A DNA stretch of 40,292 bases from Absicoccus intestinalis (GTDB lineage Bacteria > Bacillota_I > Bacilli_A > Erysipelotrichales > Erysipelotrichaceae), in the NCBI RefSeq assembly GCF_033971885.1, contig NZ_JALBUS010000020.1, forward strand, positions 1 through 40,292, read 5' to 3'. Under the pieces are notes generated by a model. The model had not been told where the DNA came from. It saw only the letters and a program-made list of their open reading frames with translations, and did no database searches. A program made the translations under genes and the position numbers. Positions 7,176 through 14,432 of the stretch are shown in pieces. How positions within the stretch are numbered: the first letter of the stretch is position 1; each line of letters starts with the position of its first letter.

Positions 7176-8951
7176 TCAAGATTTACTTTCCAATTCAAAA
7201 GAATACTTTTCTTCATAATGATGGATCATGTCACGATATCCATCTTTGTTTTGTTCTATATATTTATGTAAAAATCGATGAACATTAAAATCTTGCTCTG
7301 CTTCTTTGATCACATCCAAAGCCAAAGAGGCACAATGCTCACTCATTCGCAACATACAATTTAATAAATCATATAATTCATACCCTTTGGATTGGTCGCA
7401 TTCACCACTCTTGATTCGCAATACATGCTGCTTTTTGGCTTCGTTACAATCCAATGTGATCAATTCTCGTAGAGGAAATACTTTCTTCATAGATTCATCA
7501 TCATTTTCCAAAAAACCATCCACAGTAATTGTAACAATTTCTTTTGTAGCTTCCATGATCACCGTAACTTCATCCATTGCTTGTAAAGAAAAAGTTCTTT
7601 TCGTATTGTGCAAATGACGAACAACTTGTGCAAAATCTAAAGCATAATCCGAAATTTTCTCAAAATCACTGATTGCTTGTAATGATTTGTTGATCATTTT
7701 GCTTTGTTCTAAATTCACACCAGCAGACATGAGCTTGACGAGATAATTTCCTAGTTTATCTTCATATTTATTCAAAGAGGATTCCAGTTCTACCGTACGT
7801 GTATAATTATGTTCATCATAATGATGCATTAATGAAAACGAACGATTCACATTTTTTCGCGTATCATTGGCCATGTCCGCCATCACGATCATGCTTTGTT
7901 CATAAGCAACGTCTGGATTGGATAAAAACCGTTCTTCCAATAAATCAAAATTGGCACGACTTTCTTTTTCCTCATCTGTAATTGGAATTATTTTATAAAT
8001 CAAATATTCAATTCCTTTCACAAATGGTAACATCATCGTCATGACAACCATTCGATATATCGTATTGAGTGCAGCAATTGAAAATGGATTCATGATGGCC
8101 GTATACATTTCAAAATGCATAAATGCATCCACAGGATAATAGAGGCATCCCAAGAGCATACCAATTGTACAAACGAGCAAATATACCAATGATGTCCGAT
8201 GGCCGTTTCGATTGGCACCAATCGCAGCTAATAAGATAGGAGTGGAAGCCCCTATTCCCATTCCTAAAATCATGGGGAATGCTGCTTGAAAGGAAATGGC
8301 ACCAGTTACACTTAGAGCTTGTAAAACACCAACCGATGCGGATACACTTTGTAGGAGTGCAGCAAAGGCTATGCCAAATAAAATACCAAGTATCGGATTG
8401 GTTAATGAAGTCATCATAGAGATAAAAACCGGATTGGTTTTTAGTGGTGTAACAGCGCTTGACATCATCGACATACCTGTCATTAGAACAGCAAATCCTA
8501 ACAGGATGGTTCCTAAATGGACGAGGGTTTCGCGTTTTGCGAACATATGCAAAAGAATGCCAACAATCGCAGCCACAGCAGCAATTGTTGCACTTGATAT
8601 CAATGCTGCAATGCCATTTCCTGCATCAATATAAGATAAGCAAACAACCCAACCGGTAATGGCAGTACCGATATTTGCCCCCAAGATGACACCAATGGCT
8701 TGTGACACTTTCATCATTCCTGAATTCACAAATCCGACAACCATAACTGTAGTCGCCGATGAAGATTGAATCACACAAGTAACGGCCGTTCCTAATAAAA
8801 AGCCTTTCCATGGAGAATTGGTCAAATGATATAAAATCAACTCCAATTGATTACCAGCAACTTTTTTTAGGCCATCTCCCATCTCACTCATGCCATAGAG
8901 AAATAAGGCCACGCCACACAAAAGGCTTAAAATCATAGTTACATTTTCCAT
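7176..8951 (-). CDS. Na+/phosphate symporter with C-terminal PhoU-like domain
   Basis: The 591-residue inner-membrane protein has two NaPi-II (Na/Pi_cotrans) repeats in its first about 310 residues. Each has the family's QSSSA-type motif: VIQSSSATTVMVVGFV in the first and LQSVSASVGVLQAL in the second. Roughly eight or nine hydrophobic segments are visible. Residues about 345-570 are helical and resemble PhoU (repeated pairs around Met-Ala-Asp-Met, LESSLNKYEDKLGNYLVKL, and MLRMSEHCASLALD). It likely imports phosphate with sodium, with the PhoU-like part as a cytoplasmic regulator. The start follows AGGAGATATGT. PhoP-box-like repeats lie upstream (8966-9009). Confidence 0.92.
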   Translation of the reverse strand: MENVTMILSLLCGVALFLYGMSEMGDGLKKVAGNQLELILYHLTNSPWKGFLLGTAVTCVIQSSSATTVMVVGFVNSGMMKVSQAIGVILGANIGTAITGWVVCLSYIDAGNGIAALISSATIAAVAAIVGILLHMFAKRETLVHLGTILLGFAVLMTGMSMMSSAVTPLKTNPVFISMMTSLTNPILGILFGIAFAALLQSVSASVGVLQALSVTGAISFQAAFPMILGMGIGASTPILLAAIGANRNGHRTSLVYLLVCTIGMLLGCLYYPVDAFMHFEMYTAIMNPFSIAALNTIYRMVVMTMMLPFVKGIEYLIYKIIPITDEEKESRANFDLLEERFLSNPDVAYEQSMIVMADMANDTRKNVNRSFSLMHHYDEHNYTRTVELESSLNKYEDKLGNYLVKLMSAGVNLEQSKMINKSLQAISDFEKISDYALDFAQVVRHLHNTKRTFSLQAMDEVTVIMEATKEIVTITVDGFLENDDESMKKVFPLRELITLDCNEAKKQHVLRIKSGECDQSKGYELYDLLNCMLRMSEHCASLALDVIKEAEQDFNVHRFLHKYIEQNKDGYRDMIHHYEEKYSFELESKS

Positions 8952-8965
8952 ACATATCTCCTGTA

Positions 8966-9009
8966 ATTTAATTCGATTTTACATTGATTTTATATTTACT
9001 TTATATTAA
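8966..9009. promoter_or_regulatory. Candidate PhoP box (tandem 11-base repeats)
   Basis: Three consecutive 11-mers on the plus strand, TTTTACATTGA, TTTTATATTTA and CTTTATATTAA (8977-9009), are preceded by a weaker fourth (ATTTAATTCGA, 8966-8976). TT(A/T/C)ACA-like hexamers on an 11-base period are the known format of Bacillus PhoP sites, and the downstream gene is a phosphate transporter. The bases are seen directly; the role is inferred. Confidence 0.4.
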
Positions 9010-9074
9010 GAATAGCATACTTTCGCAGATCCCGAATAAAAAAATCAAGATACAATAAAATAAGCAGTTTCTAT

Positions 9075-9103
9075 TTGCACTCATTTCTAATCTATGATAA
9101 AAT
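9075..9103 (+). promoter_or_regulatory. Promoter of tRNA-Trp
   Basis: TTGCAC (9075-9080), 17 bases and TAAAAT (9098-9103) place the start about six bases before the mature tRNA 5' end at 9116. Confidence 0.6.
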
Positions 9104-9115
9104 AAACAAGCACTT

Positions 9116-9189
9116 AGGGGTATAGTTCAATGGTAGAACAGCGGTCTCCAAAACCGTTGATGTGGGTTCAACTCCTGCTACCCCTGCCA
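9116..9189 (+). tRNA. tRNA-Trp (CCA anticodon)
   Basis: The 74-base cloverleaf has acceptor strands AGGGGTA/TACCCCT, discriminator G and an encoded CCA. The D arm contains AGTTCAATGGTAGAACA. The anticodon loop is CTCCAAA with CCA at 9148-9150, and the T arm contains GGTTCAACTCC. G73 is standard for bacterial tRNA-Trp. It is a single gene with its own promoter and terminator. Confidence 0.95.
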
Positions 9190-9206
9190 TTTTATGGTCA
9201 TCTTGT

Positions 9207-9243
9207 CCAGAAATGCTTTATGTAAAGTATTTCTGGTTTTTTT
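9207..9243 (+). terminator. Terminator of tRNA-Trp
   Basis: A 14-bp stem with one G-T pair (CCAGAAATGCTTTA/TAAAGTATTTCTGG) and a two-base TG loop is followed by TTTTTTT. Confidence 0.9.
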
Positions 9244-9298
9244 ATACAATGTACTTCATCGTGTTGAATTGGACATATTTTATTATGGAAATGAATTC

Positions 9299-9325
9299 AA
9301 AAAAGAGCGGATGAATGCCGCCCTC
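9299..9325 (-). terminator. Weak terminator after the surface-protein gene
   Basis: On the minus strand GAGGGCGG/CCGCTC can form a short bulged stem (7-base loop) followed by TTTTTT. It lies 38 bases after the surface-protein stop. Confidence 0.45.
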
Positions 9326-9363
9326 AATCGATCTTTGAATAAAAATCGTCTTTTAAAAATTTG

Positions 9364-11151
9364 TTAAATACGTTTCTTTATGATAACGCCTCCCAAAGCA
9401 GCCAAAGCTGTCATCATTTCGCTCATAAATAGATTCATCTCAACACCAGTATCTACACTTCTCTGTTTCTGAGATATTTTCGAAACGGGCGGTTGCTCAG
9501 ATGTAATCGTTGTTTCCACCTCATATTTTGGAACGGATACTTCTATTTCTGGCGGTGTTACAACACCCTTTTCAAAAGCCAATTTGATTTCTTCCGGTTG
9601 CATCGCAATCATGGAATCTTCACCAAAAATACCAGCTACTATGGATGAATTATTTCCCGATGTGGAATGACTTCCCACAAAGGATCGCTTTGCAGATTGA
9701 TTCCAACTCCAACGAACACTATTTGAATCTAAGATATTCCCTGAAGATTGTGATACATCTCCACTACCCGCAGAATAACCAGCATTCGTATGTTTGACAT
9801 TTTTTCCTGCTTCTATATTTTTTGCACTTTCCATACCACCTAGATTGGAAACTAACTGATCATTATCTATGTCATTAAAAGTAAAGGTTGCAACTTCACC
9901 AGTTGTTTCTACTTTAAAATCATAAGAACGCACAAAGTCTAAGATACGGCCCGATCCAGACCATCCTCCACTTGTATTTCCACCTTCTCCAGTATTACCA
10001 CTGCTTCCTGTTCCCGAATAGGTTGCAAACACGCCCCAAGCAATGGCACCATTATTTTTGCCCCATATCGCAACATACGTTCCAGTATTGTTTGGTGCTT
10101 GAATATTGCTAAACGTTAATTGAACATCGCCATTAGATGTATTGCGAACCATTACGGAACCACTGCCATTGATCTTGAAAATGTTATTGAATTCAGCATC
10201 TGTATTTTGATTCAAAGCATTGGATTGAATCGCATATCGCGCTGCATCTTTTAATGATCCACTCGCAAAATCAACAACATTTTCATTTCCTGTCATCTTT
10301 TGAGCGGTCTTGGCCACGACTGTTGTGTTATCTGTCCATTGAACTCCACTTTTCTTTGCGGATTCACCCGATTCATAGTCGGCTAATGCTTGACGATACG
10401 TCTCCAACTGTTGTCGTAAGCTTGCTGCCAATTTATCTTGATTTGCGATTGCTTGTGAAACAGCTGCTGAATAGGCCAATTGATTTTGATGAATGGCATC
10501 TCGCAAAGCCTGGCCGGTCAATCCTTCTAAACTTACATATTCCGGTGTATAGTCTTTGTCAGGTAGATTCAAAAGTACGATCTTCGCCTGTAGATTGTTT
10601 GCTTTACCTTTGTTTTCTTCAATCAACTTTAACGCATCATGACGTATCGTATCCATTTGTTCGGTTGACTCTTGTAAAGCTTTTTGATCAGCATGGATAA
10701 TATCTATAGCTTCTTTTGCTTCCTTTACGCTAAGAGCTGCATCATTCAATTCCTTCAACATTTCGTTTGTCTTTTTTGTCGCATTTTGATCATTGATGGT
10801 TACCTTCTCTGTATCTTTTTGATGAATGATGACATCACTCTTTTTGGCAACTTCTACATCTTTGGCAAATGTATCCTGCGCATCGTCTATCGTGGATACA
10901 GCCTGATCTTGAGTAACATGATCGACAGAGGCTGGAATCTTGGTATCTTGTTTTTCAGTTGTCTCTATCGTAGTATTGCTTTCTAGATCTAAATTTTCTT
11001 CTAATGGAACCGGTGCCTGATTGACTTCATCTGCATGTACCATGACATTGGTTCCTAGCCCAATTGCAGCAAAAGCACCAGCAATGGCCAGCATTCTTGT
11101 ACAAGCTTCTACATTTGATTTTCGAATTTCCCAATTTTGTTGTGTATACAT
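9364..11151 (-). CDS. Cell-wall-anchored surface protein, adhesin-like
   Basis: The 595-residue exported protein begins with a long signal sequence (NWEIRKSN, then the hydrophobic stretch MLAIAGAFAAIGLGTNVMV and cleavage near VHADE). Residues about 45-125 are Thr/Asp/Glu-rich. About 125-265 is Ala/Gln-rich predicted coiled coil (AVSQAIANQDKLAASLRQQL). About 275-545 is a Gly/Ser/Asn-rich beta domain with VRNTSNGDVQLTFSNI and FNDIDNDQLVSN. That order (helical stalk, beta head) recalls antigen I/II or GbpC-type adhesins, but I cannot confirm homology. The C terminus is RSVDTGVE, a hydrophobic segment and KKRI, like a sortase signal but with SVDTG instead of LPxTG. ATG is preceded only by a GA-rich stretch; a 17-codon ORF with a perfect SD lies just upstream. 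No enzymatic domain is seen. Confidence 0.7.
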   Translation of the reverse strand: MYTQQNWEIRKSNVEACTRMLAIAGAFAAIGLGTNVMVHADEVNQAPVPLEENLDLESNTTIETTEKQDTKIPASVDHVTQDQAVSTIDDAQDTFAKDVEVAKKSDVIIHQKDTEKVTINDQNATKKTNEMLKELNDAALSVKEAKEAIDIIHADQKALQESTEQMDTIRHDALKLIEENKGKANNLQAKIVLLNLPDKDYTPEYVSLEGLTGQALRDAIHQNQLAYSAAVSQAIANQDKLAASLRQQLETYRQALADYESGESAKKSGVQWTDNTTVVAKTAQKMTGNENVVDFASGSLKDAARYAIQSNALNQNTDAEFNNIFKINGSGSVMVRNTSNGDVQLTFSNIQAPNNTGTYVAIWGKNNGAIAWGVFATYSGTGSSGNTGEGGNTSGGWSGSGRILDFVRSYDFKVETTGEVATFTFNDIDNDQLVSNLGGMESAKNIEAGKNVKHTNAGYSAGSGDVSQSSGNILDSNSVRWSWNQSAKRSFVGSHSTSGNNSSIVAGIFGEDSMIAMQPEEIKLAFEKGVVTPPEIEVSVPKYEVETTITSEQPPVSKISQKQRSVDTGVEMNLFMSEMMTALAALGGVIIKKRI

Positions 11152-11172
11152 TTCTTTTTCTCTCTTTCTATC

Positions 11173-11226
11173 TTACTTTTCGCTTCTTTGAAAGTAAGTA
11201 GAGGTCCGCACCTTATTTCGTTTCAT
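11173..11226 (-). CDS. Possible 17-residue upstream (leader) peptide
   Basis: On the minus strand GAGGAGGAAGAAA precedes ATG at 11226, the best SD in this region, giving MKRNKVRTSTYFQRSEK and then TAA. It is in the same frame as the surface-protein gene and ends 21 bases before its ATG. An inverted repeat, CTTACTTT/AAAGTAAG, spans the last codons and stop. It may be a regulatory uORF, or a remnant of an older, longer N terminus separated by a nonsense codon. Translation is unproven. Confidence 0.4.
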   Translation of the reverse strand: MKRNKVRTSTYFQRSEK

Positions 11227-11272
11227 TTTCTTCCTCCTCTATATTCATTTACGTGAGCTTTTTTAAAAAGAC

Positions 11273-11305
11273 AAAAAAAACCGTATAAGTATTTAACCCA
11301 TACGG
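11273..11305 (-). terminator. Terminator of the FrcK-like kinase gene
   Basis: On the minus strand CCGTAT/ATACGG closes a hairpin that includes the stop codon of the kinase gene and is followed by eight T (11273-11280). Confidence 0.7.
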
Positions 11306-12006
11306 TAGAATCGTCCATTTTCTATATACAAATTTATGTCAGCCCGAAAAGAATGATGAGAAACCACTTCTATATTGTATTTATCACTCTTTTCATAAAA
11401 TTTTATAGCTTCTGCTTTTCCCAATCCTCCTTGGATTTTTCTTTGAATCAATCTTTGCTTCAAAATATTGGCATCTTCTTGCAGTAACATGCTTGTATCA
11501 CATAAGGAATATAATTTATTCCAAGGCTTTTGATCCAGCAACAAATAATTTCCCTCAATAATGATGATATCTTTGGTCACATGAATCTGGTCATTGATCA
11601 CATCATGAATCTGACGATCATAAATTGGCCATAGTACGTCTTGTGTTTTCATTTGTTTAATTTTTTCAAACAAAGCATCGACATCAAAAGTTTCTGGTCC
11701 ACCTTTAATGGATCGTAATAAAAGAGATTTTCCATTTCGTTTGGTCGTGTGTGTTTCTAAATAATGATTGGGATAATGAAAACCATCCATTCCTAAACCT
11801 TGGATATGACTTGATAAGTGTTCAAATAAGAACATTAAAGTGGATTTACCAGCTCCTGGAGGAGCTGCTAAAAAAACTATCGTTTTCCCTGATCTTGATT
11901 CTAAACTTTGAATCCAAGGTTTCCAAATTGTTTCAATATCGTTTTGATCATATTGAGCATGAACCGGTAATCCATTGACCATCCAATCAAACTGTATGAT
12001 CGTCAA
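11293..12006 (-). CDS. P-loop nucleoside/sugar kinase-like protein (FrcK/uridine kinase fold)
   Basis: The 237-residue protein has a P-loop LAAPPGAGKST (about residues 46-56), GLGMDGFHYPN with the substrate-side Asp, and a GGPETFDVDAL segment. IIIEGNYLLLDQKPW is a Walker-B-like strand, and a lid region with RLIQRKIQGG follows. This matches the panthothenate kinase/uridine kinase-like group that includes fructose-transport kinase FrcK. The substrate cannot be assigned. The start codon is TTG (12004-12006), chosen because GGAGG sits seven bases upstream; the first in-frame ATG (codon 9) has no SD. It is monocistronic with its own terminator. Confidence 0.75.
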   Translation of the reverse strand: MTIIQFDWMVNGLPVHAQYDQNDIETIWKPWIQSLESRSGKTIVFLAAPPGAGKSTLMFLFEHLSSHIQGLGMDGFHYPNHYLETHTTKRNGKSLLLRSIKGGPETFDVDALFEKIKQMKTQDVLWPIYDRQIHDVINDQIHVTKDIIIIEGNYLLLDQKPWNKLYSLCDTSMLLQEDANILKQRLIQRKIQGGLGKAEAIKFYEKSDKYNIEVVSHHSFRADINLYIENGRFYRMG

Positions 12007-12127
12007 TTTTGTTCCTCCATCATTGTGTTTTACTAAAAAATATCACAAATCGAATTTCCTTTCCATAAATAACCATCCATGATTTTTTCAAATTATTCGT
12101 GTCACAATGACCTTGTTTAGAAAAACA

Positions 12128-12160
12128 TAATAAAAGGGCATATCAACAATAGATATACCC
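12128..12160 (-). terminator. Terminator of the AIM24-family gene
   Basis: On the minus strand a 9-bp stem, GGGTATATC/GATATGCCC, with a 7-base loop is followed by TTTTATT. It lies 7 bases after the stop codon. Confidence 0.75.
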
Positions 12161-12166
12161 TGTACA

Positions 12167-12865
12167 TTAATTAGAAGAAGTTTGAATAAATGGTTGAATA
12201 GCTTGTGCTAAGTTATGAATATTTCGCGTTTGGATCAAGACTTTGCCCTTGCCATGAAATTCATTGACCAAGCCTTCACCGGTAGTGAATCCAAACGCAC
12301 CACTTGCAATACGAATTGCATATTCTAAAGAAGTATCCCAAGCTACGACATGTTCATTATCAATCGTTAGCGGACGATCGAAAGTGACATCTAAAACCAA
12401 AAGATCACCAAATGCATTGACCATGACATCGCCGTATCCTTCGGTTTCCATGATGAAAAATCCTCCAGTGCCACCTAATAAAGCCTTACCAACCGATTGT
12501 TTTTTCATCACATAGGAAACGCTATCATCACAACAAAGAAAAGCACCTGTATTTAAACAATATTGATGGTTCTGATCAACTGTTAAACATTGTATTTTTC
12601 CAGGCGTCGAAGGTGCAACGCCAATACAAGCATCATCGCTTAGTCCTTTCGCGTGTGTCATAAATAAACTTTCGCCACTGGTCAAGCTACGTCCCATGGC
12701 GCTGATCAAACCGCCAACACCCTTCTTTTTGGAATTCATCTTACCACTTAATTCAACATTTGAAAGATAGGCCATGGCCCCTCGTTCAATTTTTATTACC
12801 TCATCTCGATCCAAATGGATATGAACCAACGGACAATCCGAATCACCTTGAATTTGATATTTCAT
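12167..12865 (-). CDS. AIM24 / TIGR00266 family protein
   Basis: The 232-residue protein resembles the AIM24 family: an all-beta, Gly-rich fold with VIKIERGAMAYLSNVELSGKM near the N terminus. Then come GESLFMTHAKG, the GGTGGFFIMETEGYGDVMVNAFGD block and YAIRIASGAFGFTTGEGLVNEFHGKGKVLIQTRN at the C-terminal side. The bacterial members have no firm function. A GTG four codons earlier is in frame, but GGAGG lies five bases before the ATG at 12865. An extended -10, TGaTATAAT, is 30 bases upstream, so it has its own promoter and terminator. Confidence 0.85.
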   Translation of the reverse strand: MKYQIQGDSDCPLVHIHLDRDEVIKIERGAMAYLSNVELSGKMNSKKKGVGGLISAMGRSLTSGESLFMTHAKGLSDDACIGVAPSTPGKIQCLTVDQNHQYCLNTGAFLCCDDSVSYVMKKQSVGKALLGGTGGFFIMETEGYGDVMVNAFGDLLVLDVTFDRPLTIDNEHVVAWDTSLEYAIRIASGAFGFTTGEGLVNEFHGKGKVLIQTRNIHNLAQAIQPFIQTSSN

Positions 12866-12894
12866 ATTTTCCTCCACTGCCTGTCTTCTAAATT

Positions 12895-12903
12895 ATTATA
12901 TCA
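12895..12903 (-). promoter_or_regulatory. Extended -10 promoter of the AIM24-family gene
   Basis: On the minus strand TGATATAAT is a perfect extended -10 (TGnTATAAT) ending 30 bases before ATG. The -35 is poor, as expected for extended -10 promoters. Confidence 0.55.
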
Positions 12904-12979
12904 TGTAAATGCTTTCATCCGCATTCTTCTTTTTCTTTTTTATAGAAGCGATTATAATATAAAAACAGGAGGATATTTA

Positions 12980-13543
12980 ATGAATCTAAATATAATACAA
13001 AAACAAGTCGAACAAGCTGTTAAAGAAGTTTGTGATGCCGCTCATTTACACGAAGGGCAACTTTTTGTCGTTGGTTGTTCTTCTTCTGAAGTATTAGGTG
13101 AAATGATTGGCACACACACAAGTGTGGATGTAGCAAAAGTGGTTTATGAAGGAATCATTCAGGTATTAGAGCCAAGAAAAATCGATCTGGCCGTTCAATG
13201 TTGTGAACATTTAAATCGTGCGCTTGTTGTTGATCAAGCCGTCATGAAAAAAAATAATTTAGAACAAGTCAATGCAATTCCTCAACCCAATCATGCTGGT
13301 GGTGCTTTAGGGACTGTTGCATATAAAGAAATGAAAGAGGCTGTTGTTGTCGAAGACATTCATGCCCAAGCCGATGCAGGAATCGATATTGGTAGTACCC
13401 TCATTGGTATGCACATTCATCCGGTTGTCGTTCCTTTACGAATTTCCATAGATACCATTGGACAAGCTCGTCTGACTTGTGCACGACGTCGGCCTAAATA
13501 TGTTGGTGGTGCGCGGGCCATCTATGATGAAAAATTAATGTAG
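12980..13543 (+). CDS. UPF0340 family protein (YwlG-like)
   Basis: The 187-residue protein matches the UPF0340/TIGR01440 family: FVVGCSSSEVLGEMIGTHTS near the N terminus, LAVQCCEHLNRALVVD in the middle, and NAIPQPNHAGGALGTVAY. The C terminus has GIDIGSTLIGMHIHPVVVPLR and RRRPKYVGGARAIYD. Function is unestablished. The start at 12980 has AGGAGG seven bases before it; the frame is open further upstream but overlaps the divergent promoter. TATAAT at 12953-12958 is a likely -10 with a weak -35. Confidence 0.9.
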   Translation: MNLNIIQKQVEQAVKEVCDAAHLHEGQLFVVGCSSSEVLGEMIGTHTSVDVAKVVYEGIIQVLEPRKIDLAVQCCEHLNRALVVDQAVMKKNNLEQVNAIPQPNHAGGALGTVAYKEMKEAVVVEDIHAQADAGIDIGSTLIGMHIHPVVVPLRISIDTIGQARLTCARRRPKYVGGARAIYDEKLM

Positions 13544-13562
13544 AAAATTTTCGCATCTAAAC

Positions 13563-13610
13563 AAAAAATTCACTTTGTATTGATAAGCTATCAATCGAGG
13601 TGATTTTTTT
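13563..13610 (+). terminator. Terminator hairpin that also buries the SD of the next gene
   Basis: Inner stem ATTGATA/TATCAAT (13579-13585 with 13589-13595) has a 3-base loop. It continues after one bulged T through eight more pairs (13570-13577 with 13596-13603). The stem is followed by TTTTTTT (13604-13610), whose last six bases could also pair with A63-A68. The strand 13597-13603 is GAGGTGA, the SD for the ATG at 13611, so the same hairpin ends the UPF0340 transcript and sequesters the downstream SD. Confidence 0.75.
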
Positions 13611-14012
13611 ATGCCAAATTTTATTTACTATGATTATATGACCAGCCGTGTTTGTCTTGTTAAAGAAGATCAAACGACCTATGAAACAGACAAAAATATC
13701 AAAAAATATCTGGATCGTATTTGTTTGGAAAATGGCTCCACCCTGAAAGGGCGAATCGAGGCTTATAAATACAATATGTCTCGTTTTCGTCGTGTTCCGA
13801 TCCTTGTCAGTCCGCATTTACTGTATTTCCCCGTTTCTACGGTCGAACATATGGAAGATACATATGTCAATATGTATGCCATTTCCCATATTGAATATCA
13901 AGAAAAAAAGTGTACGATCCACTTTTTAGATCATACACAATTACAATGTAAGAATCCCAAACAAATCGAGAAAACCTACTTTTATTCACAACAATATGCT
14001 TTACATTTTTAG
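13611..14012 (+). CDS. ComK-like protein
   Basis: The 133-residue protein has the central block of ComK, the Bacillus competence master regulator: GSTLKGRIEAYKY (42-54) followed by RVPILVSPHLLYFPVST (61-77), an 8-residue gap, and VNMYAISHIEY (86-96). Bacillus ComK shows the same GSSYxGRK, PPIMVDPxxxIFLFPT and WISHxHV order. The protein is shorter than ComK (about 190 residues), lacking part of the N and C termini. It is likely a DNA-binding activator, but I cannot say whether it drives competence here. Its SD lies inside the upstream hairpin. Its stop overlaps the stop of ridA on the other strand. Confidence 0.7.
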   Translation: MPNFIYYDYMTSRVCLVKEDQTTYETDKNIKKYLDRICLENGSTLKGRIEAYKYNMSRFRRVPILVSPHLLYFPVSTVEHMEDTYVNMYAISHIEYQEKKCTIHFLDHTQLQCKNPKQIEKTYFYSQQYALHF

Positions 14013-14413
14013 CATCCGCCACAATCTGAACAATGCGAATCTTTCATGGATTTCTCATAGCGCAATGTATTCAAGGCAAATGCCTCAATTTGTACTAATG
14101 CATCTTCTTGAAGATGGTCCACGCCAATGATCGTACAAGCTGGATAAGGTGCCTCAAAAAATTGTTTATAAACTTGCAAGAAAACCTCACGATCTTCTAA
14201 ATGTTTCAAGTAAATGGTTGTCTTTACAATGTGGCGCATTTCCAAATGCATCAAAGATAGTTGTCCATCCAGTTTTTCACAAGCGGTTCGTGCTTGCTGC
14301 TCAATTGTCTGTCCTTGGCCAGTTTGTCCACTCACAAAAACAAAGTCGCCCAAGCTCACGATATTTGAAATACATTCATCTTGTATATTTTTTCCATGTA
14401 GAAATACATTCAT
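14009..14413 (-). CDS. RidA-family protein with Cys-rich tail
   Basis: The 134-residue protein has the RidA/YjgF fold: FVFVSGQTGQ (residues about 23-32), EQQARTACEKLDGQL, IVKTTIYLKHLEDREVFLQVYKQFF and the AYPACTIIGV-type strand (YPACTIIGVD). RidA enzymes hydrolyse reactive enamines/imines; the usual catalytic Arg in PAR is here PAC, so activity may differ. The C terminus ends in HCSDCGGC, four Cys/His residues beyond the normal end. The start at 14413 has GGAGG seven bases upstream. It sits 19 bases after ftsK, probably in the same transcript. Confidence 0.88.
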   Translation of the reverse strand: MNVFLHGKNIQDECISNIVSLGDFVFVSGQTGQGQTIEQQARTACEKLDGQLSLMHLEMRHIVKTTIYLKHLEDREVFLQVYKQFFEAPYPACTIIGVDHLQEDALVQIEAFALNTLRYEKSMKDSHCSDCGGC

Positions 14414-14432
14414 AAGAAATCCTCCACGATCA

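Noticed and set aside
7114..7179. 22-residue N-terminal extension of PurA
   Set aside because: It overlaps the purA promoter; AGGAGG is placed for the ATG at 7113, and MKSQVVVGTQWGDEG is the normal N terminus.
10254..10700. Plus-strand open frame of 148 codons
   Set aside because: Antisense to the surface-protein coding region, no SD, no recognisable domain.
12815..12979. Upstream extension of the UPF0340 gene
   Set aside because: It runs through the divergent AIM24 promoter region and start; AGGAGG fixes the start at 12980.
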